A stretch of 64,000 nt of DNA from Actinomycetota bacterium (GCA_023382335.1 JAMCPM010000008.1:113667-177666); one strand, 5' to 3'; numbered from the stretch's first letter, positions 48,663-58,463 are shown. Numbers and translations: made by a program. The notes: generated from the sequence alone by a model not told the origin.

Positions 48663-48925
48663 CAGTTAAAACCTGATCCCGTCCGGCCGCAAGTCTGAGC
48701 CCGCAATCCCTGCCTGGAAACCGCCCTAGAACCGCCCCCAACCGTCAGAACCTCTATTATTTGTATCTGTCAGTAACAGCCTCGCCTTAAGGGTCAATTT
48801 GAAAATAGACGGATTTTATTTGGCATCCTTTGTGATTCATCAGCGGATGGAGACGAGATCCGTTCAGGGGAAGCAGCTGCAAGTGGGTTGAAAAGCAGAC
48901 GTTTGTGGAAAACAGAAAAGAATAT

Positions 48926-50536
48926 ATGAGCCAACCCGAAACCCAGACAGTAGACGAGTCTTATTACCGGACCGGCAAGTATCGAAAGCGCTGGTGGACG
49001 CTGGGCGTGCTTTCCGTCAGCCTGTTGATCATCGGGCTGGACAACACGATCCTCAACGTCGCCCTGCCGACCATCCAGAAAGAACTGACCGCCACGTCCT
49101 CCGAGCTCCAGTGGATGGTCGACGCTTACGTGCTTGTCTTCGCCAGCCTGCTACTGACCATGGGAGCGCTCGGCGACAGATTCGGCCGCAAGCGGACCCT
49201 GCAGGCGGGACTGATTATCTTCGGGATTTCCAGCTTTTTTGCCGCTCACGCGGCGACCAGCAACTCGCTGATAACCTGGAGATCGTTTATGGGAGCGGGC
49301 GGCGCGCTGATCATGCCGTCCACCCTCTCGATCATCACCGACGTTTTTCCGCGGAAAGAACGCGGCAAGGCAATCGGTATCTGGACGGGCATGGCCGCCG
49401 TCGGCATAGGTCTGGGGCCGGCGCTGGGCGGCTGGCTGATCGACAATTTCAGCTGGGGAGCGGATTTTCCCTTCGACATCACCGGTGACATGTCCAACTG
49501 GGGCTCGGTCTTCCTCATCAATGTCCCCGTTATCGTCCTGGCTCTGCTCCTGGGCCTGTTCCTGGTTCCGGAAAGCCGGGACTCCAAACCGCCGCGGATC
49601 GACGTCCTGGGCGCGGTGCTCTCGATGACAACACTGACAACGCTGGTCTATTCCATCATCGAGGCGCCCTCACGCGGCTGGCTCGACACGCGGGTGCTGG
49701 GCGCATTTGCCCTCGCCATCGTGATGGGTGCAGCTTTCATTTACTGGGAAAACCGCGCCGAGCACCCAATGCTCAACCTGAACTTCTTCCGCAATCCGCG
49801 CTTCTCGGTTGGAGTCAGCAGCATCACCATGGCCTTCTTCACCATGTTCGGGATGATCTTTATAGTCACGCAGTATCTACAGTTCGTTCATGGGTATACG
49901 CCGCTGCAGGCCGGCGTCAGGATCATGCCGTTTGCCCTGGGAATGCTGGTGGGCGCGGCCAACAGTTACCGGCTGGTCGGCAGACTGGGAACCAATCGAG
50001 TAGTGGCAATGGGCCTGGGGGTGCTGGCGATCGTATCGGCCAGTTTTTATTTCTGGGGCCCTGGAACTTCTTTCTGGATCATTGGAATAACCGTGGTAGC
50101 CATGTCTTTCGGTGTCTCCAACACCATGGCCCCATCTACGAATGCGGTCATGGGCGCCGTGCCGCTGGCCAAGGCCGGCGTGGGTTCCGCTATGAACGAC
50201 ACCAGCCGCCAGGTCGGCGGGGCGTTCGGCGTTGCCATCCTGGGGGCCATCCTCAATACTATCTATTCTTCGCAGATGGCTGGAAACGTGGCCGGCCTTC
50301 CCCCTCAGGCGTCAGGCCCGGCGCAGAATTCCGTCGGCGCCGCCATCGAGATTTCCGCCCATATCGGCGGTCCGCATGGGCAAGGGCTGGCCGACGCCGC
50401 CAAGAACGCTTTTATGAGCGGAATGCACGTGACCTTCCTGGTGGCCGCTGCGGTGACGCTGGTTGCCTCGATACTCGTCTACAGGCTTATGCCGCCACAT
50501 CATCTCGGCGGCCAGGATCATGCCGGCGGCGGCTGA
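48926..50536 (+). CDS. MFS drug exporter, DHA2 (EmrB/QacA) family
   Basis: About 536 residues with some 14 helices. Signatures are LDNTILNVALPTIQKELTA in helix 1, LQWMVDAYVLVFASLLLTMG, motif A GDRFGRKRTL, motif C MAAVGIGLGPALGGWLID and NDTSRQVGGAFGVAILGAI near the end. It is a second, only distantly similar member of the family seen at 20525-22075. The ATG at 48926 (AGAAAAGA upstream) is chosen over GTG 48905; neither has a strong ribosome binding site. No regulator gene is adjacent. Confidence 0.9.
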   Translation: MSQPETQTVDESYYRTGKYRKRWWTLGVLSVSLLIIGLDNTILNVALPTIQKELTATSSELQWMVDAYVLVFASLLLTMGALGDRFGRKRTLQAGLIIFGISSFFAAHAATSNSLITWRSFMGAGGALIMPSTLSIITDVFPRKERGKAIGIWTGMAAVGIGLGPALGGWLIDNFSWGADFPFDITGDMSNWGSVFLINVPVIVLALLLGLFLVPESRDSKPPRIDVLGAVLSMTTLTTLVYSIIEAPSRGWLDTRVLGAFALAIVMGAAFIYWENRAEHPMLNLNFFRNPRFSVGVSSITMAFFTMFGMIFIVTQYLQFVHGYTPLQAGVRIMPFALGMLVGAANSYRLVGRLGTNRVVAMGLGVLAIVSASFYFWGPGTSFWIIGITVVAMSFGVSNTMAPSTNAVMGAVPLAKAGVGSAMNDTSRQVGGAFGVAILGAILNTIYSSQMAGNVAGLPPQASGPAQNSVGAAIEISAHIGGPHGQGLADAAKNAFMSGMHVTFLVAAAVTLVASILVYRLMPPHHLGGQDHAGGG

Positions 50537-50565
50537 GCGGTCCGTAAGGAAGCAGACAGCAGCCG

Positions 50566-52041
50566 TCAGCCGGCTGCGTATGCGAGATAGCGTTTCGCGA
50601 CCATTCCCCAGGAAAAGTTCTCCTCGGCCGCGCGATGCAGCCCTTGACGGAAATCCGCTGCGCGGGTCGGATAATCTGAGAGAGCCGCGATCACGGCCCC
50701 CGCCAGGGCTTCGGTCAGCGCGCATCCGGGGCCCAGGCGCCTAAAGCCGTCCTCTCCTAACAGTTCGGCAAGCATGTCAAGCGGGGCGCGCAGCCCCGTC
50801 TGGTACGTGGCTACCGGCAACGCGCCCGCCGACACGGCTTCGATGCTCACCAGCCCGAAGGCTTCCGGAAATACCGACGGAGCCAGGGACAGGTCGGCCG
50901 CGCCGAAGATCGGCGCCAGACGTTCGTGAGGAAGATGCCCGGTATAATGTATCCGCGCGCCGAGCCCTGAGGCGCCGCGGCGATACAGCATCGCCGATTC
51001 TGTATCCATAAGAGGGATGACCGGCCCGTATTCAGCACCCGCTTTCAGTTCGGGTTCACGCTCCACCAGCACCCTGGCGGTATCGATATCACCGGTTTCA
51101 ATCGCCCCGGCCAGCCTCTCGAGGGCCTGGAGCTGGGGCCCGTCACCAACGACGATCAGCTGAAACCGCGGACGCCGGCGCAAAATCAGGGGCAAGGCCG
51201 CAATAGCGTATTGAAGCCCCTTCGTCCACATGAGCCTTCCCGCGAAGACGGCGATGTCGTCCTTCGCCGGGTCGATGCTGCCGGAGACAGCCCGCATCGC
51301 GGCTGAGCGGTCGGTTTCCGGGACAAACAGGCGTGTATCCACCCCCGGGGGCAGCACCGCCGCCTCGCCGGAGATGTCGACGCCCAGACTGCCGGCCATG
51401 CCCACGACCTGAGCAAGGCTATCGGCGCTCAAGGCTGCGATCGCAGTGGCTCCCGACAGCCCGGCCGCCATATACGGCTCCATACGGGCATCCCTGCTCA
51501 CGGTGAAATTAAGCTCGCTGCCGTGGATGGTCACCACATACGGCGCGCGCCCCTCAAGAGCCGGCCGCACCACTTGCGGCGAAAGCCCCTCAAGAGCTTG
51601 CCGCACCACATATGGCTGCATGACCGCATGGTTGGCCACAACCAGGTCTTGCGGCCAATACTGGAAGATCGATGTCATCGCCGCGATATTTGCCTCTACA
51701 TATTCCCGGATCCATCCGTCGGGTGCGTCCTGAAATGGAGTGGCTTCAAACGGCGGAAAAGGCCCGGCGACATAGGTGAGGATCCTGCCGCCGATGTGTG
51801 GACGCACCAGGCGGCAACTGCCGGCATAAAGCGGCTCGCGCCCGTAAACGGCTTCGGGCCTGAGGTTGCCGTCGCCGTAGACGTAGAGGCTGTCGATGAA
51901 ATCGTAAGCCTCCGGGCGTTGCTCCTGGCAGACAATCGTCACTTCATGCCCGGCGCGGGTCAGCTCCCTCGCCAGCTCGCGGGTATAGATGGCGCTTCCC
52001 GAATCTCCCAGGAAATAACCGTGGACTATCGCGACGCGCAA
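50566..52041 (-). CDS. GT4-type glycosyltransferase
   Basis: A 491-residue cytosolic GT-B enzyme: RVAIVHGYFLGDSGSAIYTR with the Gly-rich N-terminal loop, YVVTIHGSELNF, VLPPGVDTRLFVP, IAVFAGRLMWTKGLQYAIAA, LIVVGDGPQLQALE and the donor-binding ADLSLAPSVFPEAFGLVSIE (E-x7-E). It transfers a sugar from a nucleotide donor. Internally, residues around 145-165 are a tandem near-duplicate (VVRQALEGLSPQ, VVRPALEGRAPY) encoded by a 42-base imperfect repeat near 51545-51630. The start is a TTG at 52041. It ends 29 bases from the convergent exporter gene. Confidence 0.9.
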   Translation of the reverse strand: MRVAIVHGYFLGDSGSAIYTRELARELTRAGHEVTIVCQEQRPEAYDFIDSLYVYGDGNLRPEAVYGREPLYAGSCRLVRPHIGGRILTYVAGPFPPFEATPFQDAPDGWIREYVEANIAAMTSIFQYWPQDLVVANHAVMQPYVVRQALEGLSPQVVRPALEGRAPYVVTIHGSELNFTVSRDARMEPYMAAGLSGATAIAALSADSLAQVVGMAGSLGVDISGEAAVLPPGVDTRLFVPETDRSAAMRAVSGSIDPAKDDIAVFAGRLMWTKGLQYAIAALPLILRRRPRFQLIVVGDGPQLQALERLAGAIETGDIDTARVLVEREPELKAGAEYGPVIPLMDTESAMLYRRGASGLGARIHYTGHLPHERLAPIFGAADLSLAPSVFPEAFGLVSIEAVSAGALPVATYQTGLRAPLDMLAELLGEDGFRRLGPGCALTEALAGAVIAALSDYPTRAADFRQGLHRAAEENFSWGMVAKRYLAYAAG

Positions 52042-52048
52042 GGGCAGG

Positions 52049-52666
52049 CTACTTTACCGGTTGCCGGATTATGGTTTTGAGTTTCTCGGGCGCCGCGCGC
52101 CGGGGGTCGCCCATGTAGATCTCGTGATGTTTGCCGGTCAGCTTAAAGCCGCTATCAGCCGCGAACCGGTGCAGCATCCGGATCGTCGGCCCCTCCTCCG
52201 AGTACGGTCCTGTATACATGATCTGCACGGCCTTGCCCTCGGCAAAGCTCCTGAACCTGACCTTGGGAAGCGCCGGCGGATTCTTCTTCTGACGCAGTTG
52301 CACGGTCGCCTCCTTGACATCAGCGGCGGTGACTTCGTCCGGCTGAGCGATCAGCAGGCTCCATTGCCATTCGTCCCTCCTGGCCGAGTCAAAATTCCTG
52401 CTTCCCTTCATCCACCACAGTCCCTCGAGCGGCATCACCTTGTAGTCGGTCCTGCCTTCGTTCTTCAATGTGAATTTCAATGCATAAGACATGCCGTAAA
52501 GGGCGCCGCATGCTTCCTGGAATTCCTGCGAGATAGCCGGGTCGCCGCTGCCGTCCAGCATCAGGAAGTTCATTTCGGGAACGTCGACGATCGAGGGTTT
52601 TCTGGCGGAGGGCCGGTAGAGTTCCTTGAGCTCCCTGACAAGATCGACTTTGGCTAAAGTTGCCAT
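52049..52666 (-). CDS. GyrI-like small-molecule-binding domain protein
   Basis: A 205-residue protein of the GyrI-like/SOUL-related group (SbmC/Rob C-terminal type): VDVPEMNFLMLDGSGDPAIS, the first binding half with YALKFTLKN, PLEGLWWMKG, and the second half VQIMYTGPYSEEGPTIRMLH followed by KHHEIYMGDPRRAAPEKLKT. Stand-alone members bind or hydrolyse small hydrophobic or cationic compounds. The start ATG at 52666 has GGGGAGG upstream; the longer open frame to 53158 is antisense to the amidotransferase gene and is rejected. It precedes the GT4 gene by seven bases. Confidence 0.85.
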   Translation of the reverse strand: MATLAKVDLVRELKELYRPSARKPSIVDVPEMNFLMLDGSGDPAISQEFQEACGALYGMSYALKFTLKNEGRTDYKVMPLEGLWWMKGSRNFDSARRDEWQWSLLIAQPDEVTAADVKEATVQLRQKKNPPALPKVRFRSFAEGKAVQIMYTGPYSEEGPTIRMLHRFAADSGFKLTGKHHEIYMGDPRRAAPEKLKTIIRQPVK

Positions 52667-52747
52667 CACTGCCTCCCCTGGTCTGATTGCGCAGATGTTT
52701 TTCCCGGTCGACGTTATTCTAACACCGCCAGGTGGTATCCTTCTGCC

Positions 52748-53431
52748 ATGAGCAAGGTGATGGTAATACAGAACGTGGGCTGCGAGCCGCTGGGCCGGTT
52801 CTCGGAAGCGGATGCCGAATTTGTTTACATCAGGCCTTTTTTGGGCGAACCCTTGCCGCAAAACCTTGACGGCTGGGACGCGCTCGTGGTCCTCGGAGGC
52901 CCGATGGCGGCCTATGAATCCGGCCGCAGCGCCTTCCTCGGGGAAGAGATCGCGCTGCTTGGGGAAGCTATCGCCGAGGATTTCCCCGTGCTGGGCGTCT
53001 GTCTCGGATCCCAGCTCATCGCCAAAGCCGCAGGCGCCCGCGTATACGCGGGCCCAGTCCGGGAGCTTGGCTGGGGGTCGGTGCAGCTTACCGAGGCCGC
53101 GGAAACGGATGCGCTTTTTTCCGGCCTGCCCCGGGAGCTGCCAGTTTTCCAGTTGCACGGAGACACGTTCGACCTACCCAGGGATGCGGTGCGGCTGGCG
53201 GAAAACTCCACCTATGCCAACCAGGCATTCCGGATCGGCGGCAAGGTCTACGGAGTACAGTTTCATGTCGAGGTCGTGCCGGGGTTGGCAAAGAGCTGGG
53301 TGGATGAATACGCCGACTACCTCAAGACCGGCGGCGCATCGGGTGAGGAGATACTGCGCGAACTCGATGAGAAAGACAAAGCCCTGCGCCCTGTCGCCAA
53401 CACGCTGATCGGCCGCTTCCTTAAACTCTGA
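52748..53431 (+). CDS. Class I glutamine amidotransferase-like protein (GMP synthase-type GATase1)
   Basis: A 227-residue stand-alone class I amidotransferase domain: WDALVVLGGPMAAYESGR, the nucleophile elbow LGVCLGSQLIAKAAGA (Cys), FQLHGDTFDLP and the His-containing YGVQFHVEV; a Glu two residues on completes the triad. Such proteins are usually annotated as GMP synthase-like and may hydrolyse glutamine or gamma-glutamyl compounds. No partner synthetase domain is near. The ATG at 52748 lies in a region with no clear ribosome binding site. The gene abuts the convergent GT-C gene. Confidence 0.88.
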   Translation: MSKVMVIQNVGCEPLGRFSEADAEFVYIRPFLGEPLPQNLDGWDALVVLGGPMAAYESGRSAFLGEEIALLGEAIAEDFPVLGVCLGSQLIAKAAGARVYAGPVRELGWGSVQLTEAAETDALFSGLPRELPVFQLHGDTFDLPRDAVRLAENSTYANQAFRIGGKVYGVQFHVEVVPGLAKSWVDEYADYLKTGGASGEEILRELDEKDKALRPVANTLIGRFLKL

Positions 53432-54964
53432 TCAAGACGATCTGGGGGGCCTTAGTAAATCCAGCTGCCCGCTTGAGTCGTCGTAGACGAACAGATAGCC
53501 ATCGTTCAGATCCGGCGAATCCGGGCTCTCGTTGACTATCTCGACATCGAGATCCTTACGGCCGTAGGCGATGCGCACCGCTTGATCCAGACCGCTGCCA
53601 TAGTAGTAATGCCAGACCTGTGAAGGGGCGCCGTCCAGATACAGCTTTGCATCCGGTTCGGGATTGGGCAGCTCGGCCCTGGTCTCACGGGCGATATTGT
53701 CGACGACCAGCGCCTCCTGGTTCCAGAGGATGCTGTCCTCCCTGGTTCCAAACATGTAGGCCGGGACCAGCAGCAGCAGCGCCGTCAGGGCTGCTGCCTT
53801 CCATAACCTGGAGCGCCAGCCGAACTCGAGCAGCCCCAGCACCGGAAGCGCCACCACCGCCAGACTGGTGGTGTACAGAAAGCGGCTATCTTCGAGGTCG
53901 TTGTTGATGCCGATCGACAGTGTCCGCCTGAACACCGGAGCAAAGGATGCCAGGAAGAATATCGCGAAGAAGATCCAGACCCTGCGCGTAAGTGGCGCCG
54001 CCTTTTTCCATCTTTCAATCACCATGGCGATCGATGCCAGCACCAACAGGCCGGAATAGATGCCCAGCAGCATTATTTTTGCGTTGGACACCTCGATGTT
54101 GCTAAGCGGGGCCAGCAGGGTGACCATAGTCTCGGAAACCGCCTGGAAGGTCGGCATGCCGTAGAGCTTGTACTGGCCGCCCATGTTGCCAAGCAGCAGA
54201 TATCGCATCAGGGTCACCGCCGCGAAGGAGGCATACAGCATCATCACTCCCTGCCAGGGCCCGGAATAAATGAAATTCTCGCGCAGCCTCATTCCGAATC
54301 CGGCATGCGCCGCAGCAGCCGGCTTCGGGCCACGACGCAGGGCTTCTCCTTCGACGACGCCGCCGAACAGAAGCTTCATCGCCGGGATCATGATCAGGAG
54401 TATGTAACCGATCTCCTTGCTGAGCAGGGCGGCTACCGCGCTCAGGACGAACCCTCCCAGAGCATATCTGTTACCCTTGAGCATGTAACTCAGAAACAGG
54501 TTCATCGCCAGCAGGATGAAGAATACCGACATGCAGTCGCCTCTGCCCGCCGACCAGGAGATGACCTCCACCGCCATCGGCGTGATCGCAAAAAGCGCCG
54601 CGGCAAGCAACGCTGTTATCTGCGAGACGCGCAGACGCGTCAGCAACCGGTAGAGCAGGAATACGATGCCGGTCTGAAAGGCGACGTTGATCAGGTGGGA
54701 GGCCAGCCCGGAGTAGCCGAAAAAGACGTACTGAAGGGTCCAGACCATGAAAACCAGGGGCCGGAAATAATAGGGGGCGTTGGCAAAAAGGAAGAAATGA
54801 GGATAGCTGACGAAGGAAGGATCCAGCGAGGCGTGGATGAAATATTCATCGTCGGCGACCAGAGGACTTCTGAGGGACGACCAGTTGTTGATGACGATCA
54901 GGAGGAAAAGCCCGGAAAAGATGAGATATTTCTTCCCGTGCCTCCTTAAATGGCCAGCCAGCAA
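53432..54964 (-). CDS. GT-C-fold membrane glycosyltransferase-like protein
   Basis: A 510-residue polytopic protein, paralogue of 37030-38574: acidic pair LVADDEYFIHAS, FFLFANAPYYFRPLVFMVW, LLTRLRVSQITALLAAALFA, VEVISWSAGRGDCMSVFFIL and LLSKEIGYILLI. The extracytoplasmic C-terminus (LYLDGAPSQVWHYYYGSGLD, then DLDVEIVNESPDSPDLNDGY) parallels the other gene's DPDAPDFSSTDDGYLIYYD ending. Substrates unknown. The two copies sit at the two ends of the polysaccharide region. The start at TTG 54964 is uncertain. Sequence between 54965 and 55190 holds no gene I can support. Confidence 0.76.
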   Translation of the reverse strand: MLAGHLRRHGKKYLIFSGLFLLIVINNWSSLRSPLVADDEYFIHASLDPSFVSYPHFFLFANAPYYFRPLVFMVWTLQYVFFGYSGLASHLINVAFQTGIVFLLYRLLTRLRVSQITALLAAALFAITPMAVEVISWSAGRGDCMSVFFILLAMNLFLSYMLKGNRYALGGFVLSAVAALLSKEIGYILLIMIPAMKLLFGGVVEGEALRRGPKPAAAAHAGFGMRLRENFIYSGPWQGVMMLYASFAAVTLMRYLLLGNMGGQYKLYGMPTFQAVSETMVTLLAPLSNIEVSNAKIMLLGIYSGLLVLASIAMVIERWKKAAPLTRRVWIFFAIFFLASFAPVFRRTLSIGINNDLEDSRFLYTTSLAVVALPVLGLLEFGWRSRLWKAAALTALLLLVPAYMFGTREDSILWNQEALVVDNIARETRAELPNPEPDAKLYLDGAPSQVWHYYYGSGLDQAVRIAYGRKDLDVEIVNESPDSPDLNDGYLFVYDDSSGQLDLLRPPRSS

Positions 54965-55191
54965 ATCTTTCTCCCAATTTGTAACACAAGCTGAAAAATC
55001 GCCGGCGTCCAGACATCGGCGCCAGCGATAACAAAGCTTTTATAACTTGATAGGTCTTGTATATTGTATTAGCCTTCGGGGATTATGTAAAGAATATCTT
55101 GCCGTGATGACCGGGCGCGGGCGCTTTTTAACTGGCCGCGATGGCACGACTGTAATCGGGGGCGGGGGCGACCGTCCCCGGAATCAATACT

Positions 55192-55401
55192 TTACATGTC
55201 AGCAGCGACTTCGCCACGAACAGGCTCGGGCAAGAACAGCTGAAAATAGTCCGCTCCAAGCACTTCATTACGCCTCTTGCCATGAAGCCGTTCGGCTTCA
55301 GGGTTGAACTCCGTGATCCTGCGGTCAGGCGACAGGCAGACGATGGGACTTGCGGCTGGCGCGAACTGAGGGGTGGACACCACGTCCAGGACATCTTCCG
55401 C
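55192..55401 (-). pseudogene. PAS-domain fragment
   Basis: The minus-strand frame reads VVSTPQFAPAASPIVCLSPD, RRITEFNPEAERLHGKRRNE, VLGADYFQLFLPEPVRG and stops. This is the front two thirds of a PAS domain (usual form IVxLDPDGRITEFNPAAERL). It is preceded by a stop and followed by nothing recognisable, so it is a leftover of a larger sensor gene. It lies just past the end of the response regulator gene (124 bases), on the same strand, and may be the ruin of its partner histidine kinase. Confidence 0.6.
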
Positions 55402-55524
55402 CTATGCTTTATTTATTGATTGCTTTTGCTTATACAGAAAAGGAAATACCTCTTCCCCAATTTCTTAAAAGCACGCCCGGGAAATACGTTTACTTGACTG
55501 GAAAGGCGCTGCAGGCGATCGTTT

Positions 55525-55962
55525 TTAGCCGGCGCTGACAACGCTGAGCCCGAAGTCTTCAACCGAACTGACTATCTGGATCATTTTGTCGAGATCCACA
55601 GGTTTGGTTACATAACAGTCCGCGCTGAAGTCACTGTTTTTCAACAGCTCGGTCTCATCGTCCGATGCGGACTGAATGACAACCGTGATGCTGCAAAGGG
55701 TGGGATTACTCCGGATCGCGGCCAGCACTTCATTGCCGCTTTTTTTGGGCAGATTCAGGTCTAACAGAACGAGATCGGGCCGCAGGGCGCTGGCGAATTC
55801 ACCCTCCTGCAGCAGGTAGGCGAGCGCTTCCTCCCCGTCATTGACGACAGCGATGCTGTTCATGAGCTTGGCGTGTTTGAGCAGTTTCGTCGTCAGTAGG
55901 ACGTCGTCGGGGTTGTCCTCGACCAGAAGTATATTTATCTGAGTTCCCTCGAGGGCGTCCAA
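55525..55962 (-). CDS. Rcp1-type single-domain response regulator
   Basis: A 145-residue CheY-like receiver: ILLVEDNPDDVLLTTKLLKH (acidic pocket), RPDLVLLDLNLPKKSGNEVL (phospho-acceptor Asp), a Ser in VVIQSASDDE and the conserved Lys in DCYVTKPVDLDK. The DNPDD and LNLPKKSG segments are typical of the Rcp1 group that pairs with phytochrome-like or other hybrid kinases. I start at TTG 55962 with CAGGGA upstream, since the longer frame begins inside the tRNA flank and has no domain. No intact kinase is adjacent; only a PAS fragment follows. Confidence 0.8.
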   Translation of the reverse strand: MDALEGTQINILLVEDNPDDVLLTTKLLKHAKLMNSIAVVNDGEEALAYLLQEGEFASALRPDLVLLDLNLPKKSGNEVLAAIRSNPTLCSITVVIQSASDDETELLKNSDFSADCYVTKPVDLDKMIQIVSSVEDFGLSVVSAG

Positions 55963-56118
55963 TTCGCATCCCTGGTCCCGGCTGCTCCGTAAGCTCAGCA
56001 TTTTTGGGCTGCCGCGACCGAGGCCTGCAGCCCTAAGGGACGTTACCCACTCGGGAAGGTTCTTGCACCTCGAAGATCTCTTCCGTGGAGATGTTCGGAA
56101 TGGATGAGGAGAAAGACG

Positions 56119-56193
56119 TGGCTGGCGAGGAAGGATTCGAACCTTCAATCCCCTGATCCAGAGTCAGGTGCCTTACCATTAGGCCACTCGCCA
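56119..56193 (-). tRNA. tRNA-Gln (anticodon CUG)
   Basis: A 75-nt cloverleaf on the minus strand: acceptor arm TGGCGAG/CTCGCCA, D arm GCCTAATGGTAAGGC, anticodon arm CCTGA-CTCTGGA-TCAGG with anticodon CTG, T arm GAAGG-TTCGAAT-CCTTC, and an encoded 3' end GCCA. All stems pair. It lies 68 bases beyond the glnS stop on the same strand, so the tRNA and its synthetase are neighbours. Confidence 0.95.
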
Positions 56194-56261
56194 GCGATAT
56201 AGATAGCGCTTAACACGTAGCGCTTCGCACTTCTAGAGTCTACCTTGCGATGCAGCCTTAC

Positions 56262-57968
56262 TCAAGCCGAGTCGTGACGGCCCTTCGCTTGCAGTTTTGC
56301 CCATGTGTCCCGGAGCGTAAGCGTCCGGTTGAACACGGGCGCATCCGGCATCGAGTCCAGATCGGGACAGAAGTATCCAAGCCGCTCAAACTGCACGGTC
56401 TCGCCAGCCGGCAGGGCGGCGAGCGCCGGCTCGACGAAGCAGTGCCCAAGCACTGTCTCTGATTCAGGGTTCAGGTCCTCGAACACGTTGCCTCCATCCG
56501 CGCCCGGGTGCGGGCTGCGGAAGAGGTGGTCGTAGAGTCTGACCTCCGCGGGCTGCGCGTGTGCCGTCGAAAGCCAATGGAGGGTAGCCTTGGGGCGGCG
56601 CCCATCGGGCGCGTCCCCTCCGCGCGTGTCCGGGTCATAAGTGCATCTGAGCTCGATGACCTTGCCGTCGGCGTCCTTGACGACCTCGCGGCAGGTCACG
56701 AAGTAAGCGTACCTGAGCCGCACCTCGCGGCCGGGGGCCAGGCGGAAGAACTTCCGCGGAGGCTCCTCCATGAAATCGTCCTGCTCGATCCAGAGTTCCC
56801 GCGTGAACGGCACACGGCGCGTCCCGGTTGATGGATCCTCCGGGTTGTTCACGGCTTCCATCTCCTCGACCTGACCTTCAGGATAGTTCTCGATGACGAC
56901 CTTCAGTGGATTCAGAATCGCGAAGCGGCGGAGGGCCTTTCGGTTGAGGACGTCCCGCACGGCGTGCTCGAGCATCTCGACCTCGACGACGCTCTCGCTC
57001 TTGGCAACACCCACCGCGCCTACGAAGTCGCGTATCCCCTCGGCAGGAAAGCCGCGCCGCCGCAGACCCGAAAGCGTTGGCATTCTGGGGTCGTCCCATC
57101 CGCGCATGTGCCCCTCTTTGACGAGACCCAGGAGCGTACGTTTGGAGAGGACGGTATGGGTAAGATTGAGCCGCGCGAACTCATACTGGCGCGGACGCGA
57201 GGGCACCGGCAGATTGTCGATGAGCCAGTCGTAGAGCGGCCGGTGATCCTGGAACTCCAGGGTGCAGAGGGAGTGCGAGATGCCCTCGATCGCGTCGGAT
57301 TGTCCGTGGGCGAAATCGTAGGTCGGGTAGATGCACCACTCTTCACCGGTGCGCGGGTGTGCCGCATGCAGGATCCGGTACAGGACCGGATCGCGCATGT
57401 TGATGTTCCCCGAACTCATGTCGATCCGCGCGCGCAGCACGCGGGCTCCGTCAGGGAATTCGCCGGCGCGCATGCGTTCCAGCAGGTCGATGCTCTCTTC
57501 TGCCGGGCGGCTCCGCCAAGGGCTCTCACGGCCCGGTTCCGTCAGCGTGCCCCGGTGCTCCCGGATCTCATCGGCGGTAAGGTCGTCCACGTACGCCTTT
57601 CCATTCCTTACGAGGTGGCGCGCCCATTCGTAGAGCTGCTGGAAGTAATCAGAGGCGAAGTACAGGTGCTCGCCCCAGTCAAACCCGAGCCAGCGAACAT
57701 CGGTCTCGATGGCATCGATGTACTCCTGCTCCTCTTTCACCGGATTGGTGTCGTCGAAGCGCAGATGGCAACGGCCGCCGAACTCCCCGGCGATGCCGAA
57801 GTTGAGACATATGGACTTGGCGTGACCGATATGGAGGTAGCCGTTCGGCTCGGGGGGGAAGCGGGTGACGACCGTCTTATGCCGGCCTTCCCGCAGGTCG
57901 GCGGTGACGATATCGCGGATGAAGTCGCTGCGCTCGGTTGGTGATGGTGATGGAGTCTGGTTATTCAC
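56262..57968 (-). CDS. glnS: Glutaminyl-tRNA synthetase
   Basis: A 568-residue class I synthetase close in layout to the gammaproteobacterial/eukaryotic Gln[22 protein letters not shown], the HIGH motif in [16 protein letters not shown] (46-49), [40 protein letters not shown], the KMSKS-like [11 protein letters not shown] and a full anticodon-binding beta-barrel. It charges tRNA-Gln directly. Most actinobacteria and Chloroflexota instead use a non-discriminating GluRS with GatCAB, so this gene is likely transferred. It sits between the rRNA terminator and tRNA-Gln(CUG). Confidence 0.96.
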   Translation of the reverse strand: MNNQTPSPSPTERSDFIRDIVTADLREGRHKTVVTRFPPEPNGYLHIGHAKSICLNFGIAGEFGGRCHLRFDDTNPVKEEQEYIDAIETDVRWLGFDWGEHLYFASDYFQQLYEWARHLVRNGKAYVDDLTADEIREHRGTLTEPGRESPWRSRPAEESIDLLERMRAGEFPDGARVLRARIDMSSGNINMRDPVLYRILHAAHPRTGEEWCIYPTYDFAHGQSDAIEGISHSLCTLEFQDHRPLYDWLIDNLPVPSRPRQYEFARLNLTHTVLSKRTLLGLVKEGHMRGWDDPRMPTLSGLRRRGFPAEGIRDFVGAVGVAKSESVVEVEMLEHAVRDVLNRKALRRFAILNPLKVVIENYPEGQVEEMEAVNNPEDPSTGTRRVPFTRELWIEQDDFMEEPPRKFFRLAPGREVRLRYAYFVTCREVVKDADGKVIELRCTYDPDTRGGDAPDGRRPKATLHWLSTAHAQPAEVRLYDHLFRSPHPGADGGNVFEDLNPESETVLGHCFVEPALAALPAGETVQFERLGYFCPDLDSMPDAPVFNRTLTLRDTWAKLQAKGRHDSA

Positions 57969-58017
57969 AGGGGAAAGAATAGCAGAAAAAGGGCCTCGTG
58001 ACGGACTTTACGATTGA

Positions 58018-58048
58018 TAAAAAAAGCCGCCTCTCTCGAGGCGGCTTC
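58018..58048 (-). terminator. Rho-independent terminator of the rRNA operon
   Basis: On the minus strand the stem AAGCCGCCTC/GAGGCGGCTT with a 4-base loop is followed by seven T. It lies immediately after the 5S rRNA gene. Confidence 0.9.
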
Positions 58049-58055
58049 CAAATAA

Positions 58056-58173
<118 letters not shown>

Positions 58174-58425
58174 ACTCTATTTAATTGTGGCGCGGGTTGC
58201 GTTTCCGCGCACTTGTGCGGCCTTGGCCGCACAGCCATGTGCAGGCATACCGGTTCCGGCATACCCTGGAAACTGCATAGTGGTTATTGGTGTTTTTATA
58301 TCAAGCCCTCGGACAATTAGTACTGGTCTGCTGAACACATTGCTGTGCTTACACATCCAGCCTATCAACCTTGTAGTCTACAAGGGTCCTTACCCGGTTA
58401 ACCCAGTGGGAGAACTCATCTTAGG

Positions 58426-58463
<38 letters not shown>

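Noticed and set aside
52667..53158. N-terminal extension of the GyrI-like protein
   Set aside because: The extra 160 codons are antisense to the amidotransferase gene, and GGGGAGG sits right before the internal ATG at 52666.
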